Shown here: piece after piece, positions 1-6,146 of the stretch
Layout of the letters: each line of letters begins with the position of its first letter
Numbering within the stretch: position 1 is the stretch's first letter
Source: Methanobrevibacter sp. YE315
Lineage (GTDB): Archaea; Methanobacteriota; Methanobacteria; Methanobacteriales; Methanobacteriaceae
Assembly (NCBI RefSeq): GCF_001548675.1
Contig: NZ_CP010834.1
Coordinates: 1,833,501-1,897,500 of the forward strand
DNA length: 64,000 nucleotides
Direction: 5' to 3'
Program-made: the position numbers and the translations under genes
Notes under the pieces: generated by a model
Database searches by the model: none
Told to the model about the DNA's origin: nothing
The model's input: only the letters and a program-made list of their open reading frames with translations

Positions 1-531
1 ATCAAAGTAAAAATTGTTTATTCCTGCATTTACTTTTTCCCAATCACGATTATCAATTTCCATAAAGACAAATTTATCTTCCTTAATTAAGAAAAATCCA
101 TCAATAATTGTTTCATTACCTAAATCTCTTCTAAGTAATCTATTTACTGGAATGCCGAATAAAGCAGTATCGACCACATCGTTTGTTAACTGGTGTTTTG
201 TTGTTGTCTGTTCTAATTTGTTAAATCTTTTTACACTTGTCAAAAAGTAATCTTCATCTTTAATTCCGAATTCTTCAGCAAGCTTATCATATCTTTTAAT
301 AATTTCATCATGCCTGGCTTGCCATTCTTTTTGTTTATAGGATACTCCTGCACCCCCGCCATTATTTAATTGATAACCACATTCTTTACAAAAAACAGTA
401 TTTTGACCATTTTTAGTACCGCATTTTGGACAAATGCTAGAATCGCTTTCATATTTCTCCACTTTTTCACCGCAGCTGAAGCAAAAATCAGAACCAATAA
501 CTTCTGCTCCGCATTTTTGACATTTAACCAT
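1..531 (-). CDS. Double zinc-ribbon protein, C-terminal part cut by window edge
   Basis: The reading frame is open from an ATG at 531 to the left edge (177 codons, no stop), so the gene continues outside the window. The first 55 residues hold two zinc-ribbon knuckle pairs: CQKCG/CFSCG and CPKCG/CKECG. After a Gly-rich linker a basic/acidic helical stretch (KQKEWQARHDEIIKRYDKL) leads into a domain with GIPVNRLLRRDLGNE and FFLIKEDKFVFMEID, which resembles a small PH-like or Rho-N-type fold but is not recognised with certainty. It follows the 184-residue gene by only 3 bp, so it is the third gene of a minus-strand operon starting near 1600. Function unknown; zinc binding is inferred from the cysteine spacing. 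Confidence 0.75.
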   Translation of the reverse strand, partial: MVKCQKCGAEVIGSDFCFSCGEKVEKYESDSSICPKCGTKNGQNTVFCKECGYQLNNGGGAGVSYKQKEWQARHDEIIKRYDKLAEEFGIKDEDYFLTSVKRFNKLEQTTTKHQLTNDVVDTALFGIPVNRLLRRDLGNETIIDGFFLIKEDKFVFMEIDNRDWEKVNAGINNFYFD

Positions 532-534
532 AAT

Positions 535-1089
535 TTACCCCCAGTTGTTTTGGTCAATTGACTTTCTAATCTTATTTCCCCATTTATTCTCTTCAATATC
601 ATCAACGGCAGCCTGTAAATTATTAGAAACATTAGCTATTGATGAGTTAAGTGCATTGATTTTATTATCCATAATATCAATTTCCAACTTCATGAACCCT
701 TTTTCAATATCTTTATATGTTTCGGAATTGTCTTCATTAATCTTTTCTACGCTATCCCCTTCGGTTAACATGTCCATTAACCTTAAAAATACATGTTCTT
801 GGTGTTGTTTTTCATATTCCTTAATGTCAGACACGCTGTAAATTTTATCGAGCAACATTTTAATTACATTAATAAAATCTTCCCTATCTGCATGATTATT
901 AACATTATGTGGAAGAATATCTGTTTTAAGTAAAAATACTGAATCGACTTCCCCATTTTCTTTTAATACTAGAGAATATCCTTTATTTTCAATATAAACT
1001 AAAGCGATTGATTTATTGTCATAAATTTCAATTTCCACTTTAGAAAACTCTTTTGGTATTGATAAAAAATCTAAATTACGAACTAACAT
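535..1089 (-). CDS. Hypothetical protein, coiled-coil C-terminus
   Basis: A 184-residue soluble protein that I do not recognise. The N-terminal half is beta-rich (VEIEIYDNKSIALVYIENKG, SLVLKENGEVDSVFLLKTD); the C-terminal half is helical and probably coiled-coil (IEKGFMKLEIDIMDNKINAL, SSIANVSNNLQAAVDDIEEN). There is no signal peptide or membrane segment. The ATG at 1089 has a strong AGGTGAT site 3 nt upstream, which overlaps the stop codon of the preceding gene, so the two are probably translationally coupled. It is the middle gene of a three-gene minus-strand operon with a membrane-anchored protein before it and a zinc-ribbon protein after it. Confidence 0.75.
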   Translation of the reverse strand: MLVRNLDFLSIPKEFSKVEIEIYDNKSIALVYIENKGYSLVLKENGEVDSVFLLKTDILPHNVNNHADREDFINVIKMLLDKIYSVSDIKEYEKQHQEHVFLRLMDMLTEGDSVEKINEDNSETYKDIEKGFMKLEIDIMDNKINALNSSIANVSNNLQAAVDDIEENKWGNKIRKSIDQNNWG

Positions 1090-1097
1090 TTTATCAC

Positions 1098-1568
1098 CTA
1101 TCTGAATTCAACGGAATCCGCATATTTTTTTAAATCATCGAGCTGATGTCCACCAACAAAAACAACCTCATTCCCATCCTCGCTTACTTTACCAACAAGA
1201 TAAGGAGGAACAGCATTCATCCCAAGATCATTTTTTAATATGATTAAATTTCCATCATTTTGATATACATAATACAAATACGTTTTTGTTAAAACATTGA
1301 TTGCATGCTGGTATGCATTTGATTCAGTCTCATCAATTAATGAATTATTATAATAATAAACAACGACCTCATCCCCATTAATTTCACAACCTGCATCCTT
1401 TTCCCAGTATTCGTTTTTACAGCCCAATGCTCCATTATCATGACACCACGCCACATTCCAATACTCCCGGCCAGGAGGCAAATCGATTTCAAATATGCCC
1501 TCAAAATCGTAGGTTGAATTAATGGGCATTATAAAAATTAATGCAACAGCCACCAAAATGAGAAACAA
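1098..1568 (-). CDS. Hypothetical membrane-anchored or secreted protein; start uncertain
   Basis: About 156 residues: an N-terminal hydrophobic segment (FLILVAVALIFIMPI) and a probably extracellular remainder with three cysteines, WCHDNGALGCKNEY, and a C-terminal segment VSEDGNEVVFVGGHQLDDLK. The only standard in-frame start is TTG at 1568, which has no ribosome-binding site. However, a perfect GAGGTGAT (1593-1600) lies 3 nt upstream of an in-frame ATC codon at 1587-1589, exactly the spacing that the next gene uses before its ATG; starting there would give a better signal anchor (basic INKK before the hydrophobic stretch). No family recognised. First gene of the operon, with a TATA box at 1629-1637. 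Confidence 0.65.
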   Translation of the reverse strand: MFLILVAVALIFIMPINSTYDFEGIFEIDLPPGREYWNVAWCHDNGALGCKNEYWEKDAGCEINGDEVVVYYYNNSLIDETESNAYQHAINVLTKTYLYYVYQNDGNLIILKNDLGMNAVPPYLVGKVSEDGNEVVFVGGHQLDDLKKYADSVEFR

Positions 1569-1628
1569 GACAATTATCTTTTTGTTGATTTTATCACCTC
1601 AATCGTATTGATAAATATGTTAGACACA

Positions 1629-1637
1629 TAATATAAA
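1629..1637 (-). promoter_or_regulatory. TATA box of the 1568-1 operon
   Basis: On the minus strand the sequence reads TTTATATTA, centred about 26 nt before a predicted transcript start near 1607, which would leave a very short leader carrying the GAGGTGAT site. Archaeal TATA boxes sit at this distance; assignment is by eye. Confidence 0.45.
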
Positions 1638-1644
1638 CATTGCT

Positions 1645-1658
1645 ATTAGCATGCTAAT
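1645..1658. promoter_or_regulatory. 14-bp palindrome between divergent promoters
   Basis: ATTAGCATGCTAAT is a perfect inverted repeat. It lies between the TATA box of the minus-strand operon (1629-1637) and the promoter of the winged-helix gene (TATA-like 1672-1681). A homodimeric regulator bound here could control both directions; the neighbouring winged-helix protein is the obvious candidate. Function is inferred from position only. Confidence 0.4.
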
Positions 1659-1663
1659 ATCAT

Positions 1664-1675
1664 ATAGATATCTAT
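1664..1675. promoter_or_regulatory. Palindromic operator candidate at the winged-helix promoter
   Basis: ATAGATATCTAT is a perfect 12-bp palindrome ending where the TATA-like CTATTAAATA (1672-1681) of the winged-helix gene begins. The same 12 bp recur at the promoter of the membrane-protein gene at 18822 (there extended to 16 bp, 18859-18874). The overlap with the TATA region suggests repression by blocking TBP/TFB binding. Confidence 0.45.
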
Positions 1676-1703
1676 TAAATAGCTAAAATTTAAATTCAAG
1701 AAC

Positions 1704-1982
1704 ATGGAGAAAAAAGATGATATGAGCATCATTTCCCTACTTGCACGTTCCAAAAAAAGGATAAAAGTTTTAAAGTCTTTAGAAAAAGAAAATAAGATTC
1801 CATCCAAAATCAGTAAGGATATTGATGACAATAGCAATCATGTATCAAAATATTTAAAGACATTGAAAGATGCGGAACTAGTGGAATGTCTTAATGAAAA
1901 AGATAAACGATACAGATTCTATAGCATTACAGATAAAGGCAAATATTACCTTGACAAAGTAGAAAAAGATTATAACGACTAA
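1704..1982 (+). CDS. Winged helix-turn-helix transcriptional regulator
   Basis: A 92-residue, highly charged protein consisting of one winged-helix domain: helix 1 (SIISLLARSKKRIKVLKSL), helix 2 (KIPSKISKDIDD), recognition helix (SNHVSKYLKTLKDAELVECL) and the beta-wing (KDKRYRFYSITDKGKYYLD). This is the layout of archaeal ArsR/MarR-like DNA-binding proteins; no effector domain is present. The ATG at 1704 has no Shine-Dalgarno and a TATA-like element sits about 27 nt upstream, so the message may be leaderless; an internal ATG at 1722 is the alternative. It is divergent from the 1568-1 operon and two palindromes fill the shared promoter region, so local regulation or autoregulation is likely. 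Confidence 0.85.
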   Translation: MEKKDDMSIISLLARSKKRIKVLKSLEKENKIPSKISKDIDDNSNHVSKYLKTLKDAELVECLNEKDKRYRFYSITDKGKYYLDKVEKDYND

Positions 1983-2005
1983 TTTTAAAAAAATAAAAAA
2001 AAGGG

Positions 2006-2031
2006 TTTAAACTCACATTAGTGAGTCTAAA
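2006..2031 (-). terminator. Terminator hairpin containing the permease stop codon
   Basis: Arms ACTCAC (2011-2016) and GTGAGT (2021-2026) with a 4-nt loop, extended by TTTA/TAAA across one mismatch. On the minus strand the hairpin is followed by eight T, one A and seven T. The TAG stop of the purine permease (2027-2029) lies inside the stem. Confidence 0.7.
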
Positions 2032-3364
2032 GTCCAAAGAACAGGTATATAATAAATACAATAGCCAGTACCCAAATACCCCAGCTCATTTCTTTATATT
2101 TACCTGTAGCGATTGTTGCAACAGCATATATTACGAATCCCCATGCAATACCTAATGAGATTGAATAGGATAAAATCATCATGATAATTGTCATGAAAAC
2201 TGCGGATGCAATTACTATACTGTCCCATTGTACATCTTTTAATTGACCGATCATCAAAATACCAACAATCACTAAAGCTGCTGCTGTTACAGATGATGTA
2301 AATAAAGATAATACAATTGGAGCAAAGAAAATTGAAAGTATAAATAATATACCAGTTACAACTGCTGCCAAACCGGTTTTAGCACCCATTCCAATACCTG
2401 TTGCACTTTCTACATAAGCAGTTACAGTACTTGTACCAACGACAGAACCGATGATTCCACCAACCGCATCACTTAAGAATGCTTTTTCGATACCTACAGC
2501 CTGACCGTTTTCATCGATAAATCCACATTGTCTTCCTAAGGAAATCAATGTTCCAGTAGTATCAAAGAATGTTACAAATACCAATGAGAATACCATCATG
2601 ATTAAATTCGGTATATTCGAGAACAAATGTCCGAATCCTCTTAAAAATCCTCCGAATAAGGACCAATCGAAATTAGTTGTAATTATTTGTTGAGGAATTG
2701 CTGGCATTAACATGTCTCCAGCTCCAAAACCAAATAATGACATTACCAATCCAATGAAAGCAGTTATTACCATACCGAAGAATACAGCTGCAGGCACTTT
2801 TTGAACATAGAAAATCAATGTAATCAAGATGCCTATTAAAGCTAAAAGCGCAGGAGCGGAAAGTAAGTTACCCATTGCAACTAAGGTTGAGGGATCATCA
2901 ATAATAATTCCCGCACCTTTAAGACCAAGGAATGCGAGGAAGAATCCTATAGCTGCACCGATACCAAGTTTTAAGTCAACTGGTATGATATTTAAAATAG
3001 CTTCCCTTAAACCAGAAATAGTGATTAATAAAAAGATTATACTTGAAACAAATACTGCTGCAAGTGCAGTTTCCCAAGGATTACCCATTGCCAATATAAT
3101 AGTATATGTAAACAATGCGTTAAGTCCCATACCTGGAGCTAATCCAACTGGATATTTAGCAACTAGCCCCATAATTATACAAGCGATACCTGAAGAAATA
3201 GCAGTAGCAAAGAATACGCCAGTAGCAGGCATTCCCCCATCAGCTAGCATTGTTGGGTTTACACCTAAAATATAAGCCATAGCAAGGAATGTTGTGATAC
3301 CTGCAATAACTTCAGTTTTTACATCTGTACCATTTTCCTTAAATTTGAAAATATTATCCAACAT
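2027..3364 (-). CDS. NCS2/AzgA-family purine (adenine/guanine/hypoxanthine) permease
   Basis: A 445-residue polytopic membrane protein of the AzgA/PbuG branch of nucleobase transporters, about 12-14 membrane segments. Family marks include the N-terminal TEVIAGITTFLAMAYILGVN, PVGLAPGMGLNALFTY, the central MVFSLVFVTFFDTTGTLISL with the Asp-Thr pair, and GTSTVTAYVESATGIGMGAK. It would import purine bases by proton symport; the exact base cannot be told. The start chosen is the ATG at 3364, preceded by GAGGTG; an upstream ATG at 3376 would place this site inside the coding sequence. A TATA box at 3405-3414 gives a leader of about 20 nt. It is a single-gene unit closed by the hairpin terminator at 2006-2031. 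Confidence 0.92.
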   Translation of the reverse strand: MLDNIFKFKENGTDVKTEVIAGITTFLAMAYILGVNPTMLADGGMPATGVFFATAISSGIACIIMGLVAKYPVGLAPGMGLNALFTYTIILAMGNPWETALAAVFVSSIIFLLITISGLREAILNIIPVDLKLGIGAAIGFFLAFLGLKGAGIIIDDPSTLVAMGNLLSAPALLALIGILITLIFYVQKVPAAVFFGMVITAFIGLVMSLFGFGAGDMLMPAIPQQIITTNFDWSLFGGFLRGFGHLFSNIPNLIMMVFSLVFVTFFDTTGTLISLGRQCGFIDENGQAVGIEKAFLSDAVGGIIGSVVGTSTVTAYVESATGIGMGAKTGLAAVVTGILFILSIFFAPIVLSLFTSSVTAAALVIVGILMIGQLKDVQWDSIVIASAVFMTIIMMILSYSISLGIAWGFVIYAVATIATGKYKEMSWGIWVLAIVFIIYLFFGL

Positions 3365-3775
3365 ATAACACCTCATCAGAAAAAACCTATATATCTGATA
3401 GTATTATTTATAAAAGAAAACAGTATTAAATTTAACTACACAATTTAATATTACTCAAAAACAAAGAAATAATGTAAAATTTAATTTACATTATTCCTTT
3501 AAAAAATGGCAACAAAACATAAAGTAAAATAAATTCGATTATATTGTCAAAGCATGCTTTAACAAATCGACAATATTGGATTTAAATATTATATTTATTT
3601 GCCACCAATCATGATTTTACCTTTAAATATTAATAAATAACAGGTTATATATAAAATTAACGGATAAAAAGTTAGTTTAAACTAAAAAAAGCAATATTAT
3701 TTAGTTAAACCTAAAACAAAAATAATCCATTAAAATTAAATACCTAAAATCTAAATCAGATATGAATTTAAAAAA
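3365..3775. other. Long intergenic region upstream of purine permease with palindromes
   Basis: About 410 bp without a credible gene. It holds the permease promoter (TATA 3405-3414, minus), a nested dyad at 3541-3576 (ATATTGTC ... GACAATAT flanking the perfect palindrome AAAGCATGCTTT at 3549-3560), and a perfect palindrome TTAGTTTAAACTAA (3672-3685) followed 29 bp later by the similar TTAGTTAAACCTAA (3701-3714). These look like regulator sites or structured leader elements, but no regulator is known. The short plus-strand frame at 3762 is the antisense of speB. Confidence 0.5.
3405..3414 (-). promoter_or_regulatory. TATA box of purine permease
   Basis: The minus strand reads TTTATAAATA here, about 40 nt before the chosen ATG at 3364. 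A transcript start near 3385 would leave a leader of about 20 nt with the GAGGTG site. Assigned by eye. Confidence 0.45.
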
Positions 3776-4642
3776 TTATTCAATCAATGTTAAAAAATCA
3801 TATATGAGTTTAGCGGCAACAACTGCAGTGGAATCACCCAATCTATCGCTAGCTGTTTCAACAACGTCAAAACCAACGACATCTTTACGAGTCAAATTTT
3901 CAAGAATGGTTTCAAGTTCGGATATGAACAATCCTCCAGGAGTAGGGTTTCCCACATTTGGGGCGAAAGCCGGGTCAACAACATCCATATCGATTGAAAT
4001 ATATATTGGACCTTCGATATTTGTCAAATAATACTCGATTGCATCCATATGCTTATGAACATCCTTGTTTTTGAATGTCTGAATGTTATAAGTTGATTTT
4101 ACAAACTCCTCTTCATCTTTAGAAGATGACCTTATTCCAATCTGAACCAAATCAGCACCAATTTCATGAGCTCTCCTCATTACAGATGCATGAGAATATT
4201 TTTCACCGATAAATTCAAAAGCAAGATCCCTATGGGCATCCAAGTGAATTACGGTTAATTTGCCATACTTTTCGGACAATGCTTTGATAGCTCCAATTGA
4301 TGCGGAATGTTCTCCGCCAATAATGATTGGATTAATATTTAAGTTGATTAATTCATTGACAGTTTCTTCAACAATTTCACATGTTTTTTCACAATTTCCA
4401 GGAACTACATTAATATCCCCAAAATCATAAAAAGTAGCGTTTAAATCTTTATTAAAAACAGTATTGTATTTTTCAAAACCAAATGATGCTTCCCTTACAA
4501 CAATTGGTCCTAAACGTGCACCGGAGTGATAAGAAGTAGTACTATCAAATGGAACTCCGATTATTCCAAATGAATTTTCTTTTAAATTCTCAGTTTCTTG
4601 AGAAAATGCAAATTTCCATGGTTCATATGTATTTAATAGCAT
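3776..4642 (-). CDS. speB: Agmatinase (ureohydrolase family)
   Basis: A 288-residue ureohydrolase that splits agmatine to putrescine and urea using a two-manganese centre. The metal ligands are all present: the His of IIGGEHSAS, the DAHRD of VIHLDAHRDLAFEF, and DMD plus D of SIDMDVVDPAFAP. The N-terminal FGIIGVPFDSTTSYHSGARL and the C-terminal VVGFDVVETASDRLGDSTAV are typical of archaeal agmatinases. The gene follows aIF5A after 38 bp on the same strand, and pyruvoyl-dependent arginine decarboxylase is encoded a few genes away. It may therefore serve putrescine synthesis or, as reported for haloarchaea, the agmatine route to hypusinated aIF5A. No hairpin terminator is evident after it. Confidence 0.93.
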   Translation of the reverse strand: MLLNTYEPWKFAFSQETENLKENSFGIIGVPFDSTTSYHSGARLGPIVVREASFGFEKYNTVFNKDLNATFYDFGDINVVPGNCEKTCEIVEETVNELINLNINPIIIGGEHSASIGAIKALSEKYGKLTVIHLDAHRDLAFEFIGEKYSHASVMRRAHEIGADLVQIGIRSSSKDEEEFVKSTYNIQTFKNKDVHKHMDAIEYYLTNIEGPIYISIDMDVVDPAFAPNVGNPTPGGLFISELETILENLTRKDVVGFDVVETASDRLGDSTAVVAAKLIYDFLTLIE

Positions 4643-4680
4643 AATTCATCTTAAAGGAAAATATAAGAGAAATAGAATCT

Positions 4681-5079
4681 CTAGTTAGATCCTCTAGTTC
4701 TCATTATTTTCATGTTTCCTAAAGCGACAATATATTCTACTTCAATACCTTCAACAATTGAGTCTTTTAAATCTTCAGGCATTGGTAAGTCAATAGTATC
4801 GTAATTTTCCATATCCATTAATTGAACAGTGTCGCCTTGGATAGAAATAACTTGTCCTAATCTTTTATCAATGATTGGAGTATCTACTTTACTGTCTACA
4901 GGTTTTACAAGGCTTCTTTTTTGACCATCGAAAACACCGATAGCTTCAATTCTTGCTTTTGCAGCTCCGTGTTTACCAGGAGATGAAGTAGAGTAACTTA
5001 CGATTTTACAAGCTTCTCCTCCTAAAACAATATATTTTCCAACTTTTAATGTTTTAATTTCTACAACTTTTGTTGACAT
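4681..5079 (-). CDS. eif5a: Translation initiation factor 5A (aIF5A, hypusine-containing)
   Basis: A 132-residue protein with the two-domain layout of aIF5A: an SH3-like N-terminal domain carrying the hypusination loop [13 protein letters not shown], in which Lys36 is the modified residue, and an OB-fold C-terminal domain starting near [16 protein letters not shown]. It relieves ribosome stalling and requires deoxyhypusine synthase (not in this window). The ATG at 5079 is preceded by GGAGG. A TATA box at 5141-5149 predicts a leader of about 40 nt, inside which lies the perfect palindrome TAAAAACCGGTTTTTA. Agmatinase is directly downstream, an arrangement that joins the factor to the polyamine supply for its modification. 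Confidence 0.96.
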   Translation of the reverse strand: MSTKVVEIKTLKVGKYIVLGGEACKIVSYSTSSPGKHGAAKARIEAIGVFDGQKRSLVKPVDSKVDTPIIDKRLGQVISIQGDTVQLMDMENYDTIDLPMPEDLKDSIVEGIEVEYIVALGNMKIMRTRGSN

Positions 5080-5097
5080 TAATTTTCCTCCATAATA

Positions 5098-5113
5098 TAA
5101 AAACCGGTTTTTA
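5098..5113. promoter_or_regulatory. 16-bp palindrome in the aIF5A leader
   Basis: TAAAAACCGGTTTTTA is a perfect inverted repeat lying between the TATA box (5141-5149) and the ribosome-binding site of aIF5A, so close to the predicted transcript start near 5117. Position suits a repressor site; no known motif is recognised. Confidence 0.4.
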
Positions 5114-5140
5114 ATCTGATAATAAGGAATATTATTAGAT

Positions 5141-5149
5141 TAATATAAA
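5141..5149 (-). promoter_or_regulatory. TATA box of aIF5A-speB
   Basis: Minus strand TTTATATTA, 62-70 nt before the ATG at 5079. The expected transcript start is about 5117. Assigned by eye from spacing and composition. Confidence 0.4.
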
Positions 5150-5245
5150 TTATCTTTTCCATTTTATATAAAGTATTCGTTTAAAATAAGAATTATCAAT
5201 ATAAATTTAAAATTAATTTTAAAAAAAATTAGATGAACGGGAAAA

Positions 5246-5599
5246 TCACACTAATCCCTTGTTAAATGAATATAACCATAATGAAATGGCCGCCAATATT
5301 AAAATGAAAATAACCCAAACAACGACAAACATTTTTTTATTATCTCTTTCACCTTTCATAATATAACTTTCACCGGGCTTGTCGCTTGAATGATTGCGGG
5401 TGTTTGTATAATAATCATCATTTCTTAGATAATTATAAAAAGCACGTGCAATGAAATAGAATATTACAACAAATACCAATCCTATATATGGAATTGAACC
5501 CCCATTAAAAAACATTGCAGTAATTGAGGATATTATAAGCATCAATAACATGAAAAAACATGCGGAAATAAAGATAGATAAAGTTTTATTAAAAATCAT
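5246..5599 (-). CDS. Small membrane protein, three transmembrane segments
   Basis: About 117 residues, unrecognised. Two membrane segments lie near the N-terminus (FISACFFMLLMLIISSITAM and IPYIGLVFVVIFYFIARAF), then a polar cytoplasmic-type loop (RNDDYYTNTRNHSSDKPGES) and a third segment (FVVVWVIFILILAAISLWLY) before a short tail. The ATG at 5599 is preferred because AGGTG lies just upstream; an in-frame GTG at 5608 overlaps that site. It lies between aIF5A and the divergent arginine decarboxylase, with no evident link to either. A run of T follows the gene on its own strand. Confidence 0.7.
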   Translation of the reverse strand: MIFNKTLSIFISACFFMLLMLIISSITAMFFNGGSIPYIGLVFVVIFYFIARAFYNYLRNDDYYTNTRNHSSDKPGESYIMKGERDNKKMFVVVWVIFILILAAISLWLYSFNKGLV

Positions 5600-5682
5600 T
5601 AGGCACACCTAAATTAATTTACATTTTTATTATTTAAATATCTTTTTAAAAGATTAATTACAAATTTAAATTTAGTGATAAA

Positions 5683-6144
5683 ATGAAAATAGCTATTGTA
5701 ACTGGGAAAGATGAAGGGCCCACAAAATTAAATGCATTTGATAATGCCCTTACAGATGCCGGAATCGGAGACGTTAATTTAATAAAAGTATCCAGCATGC
5801 TTGCAGGCAATACAGAAATAAATGAATTACCTGAATTAAAATCTGGAGCCATGGTAAATTGTGTTTTATCAGAAATCACTTCAGATAACCCTGGAGACAA
5901 TATAACCGCAGTTATTGCAGTAGCTATTGGTGAAAAATTAGGTTGTGTTGTAGAAACAAACGGAATTAATGAAAACCCTGATGATTTAATCGATGAAGCG
6001 AAAATGATGGTTGAATATATGATGAATAAACGTGGCGTTGAAATAAAAGATTTAATTATTGAATCAGCCACAACTACTGTAGAAAAAATAGCATCAGTTG
6101 TTGCATCAGTAGTTTATTTGAATGATGAAATTATTGAGGGATAA
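5683..6144 (+). CDS. pdaD: Pyruvoyl-dependent arginine decarboxylase
   Basis: A 153-residue proenzyme of the PvlArgDC family, which converts arginine to agmatine. The self-cleavage site is visible as the Ser37-Ser38 pair in LIKVSSMLAG; cleavage turns the second Ser into the pyruvoyl group. The conserved Gly-rich/Glu region follows as AVAIGEKLGCVVETNG (Glu91 is a candidate catalytic residue), and length agrees with the family. The gene ends 2 bp before the NAD-kinase fusion, so they are probably co-transcribed. With agmatinase at 3776 it makes a complete arginine-to-putrescine route within 3 kb. Confidence 0.9.
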   Translation: MKIAIVTGKDEGPTKLNAFDNALTDAGIGDVNLIKVSSMLAGNTEINELPELKSGAMVNCVLSEITSDNPGDNITAVIAVAIGEKLGCVVETNGINENPDDLIDEAKMMVEYMMNKRGVEIKDLIIESATTTVEKIASVVASVVYLNDEIIEG

Positions 6145-6146
6145 AA

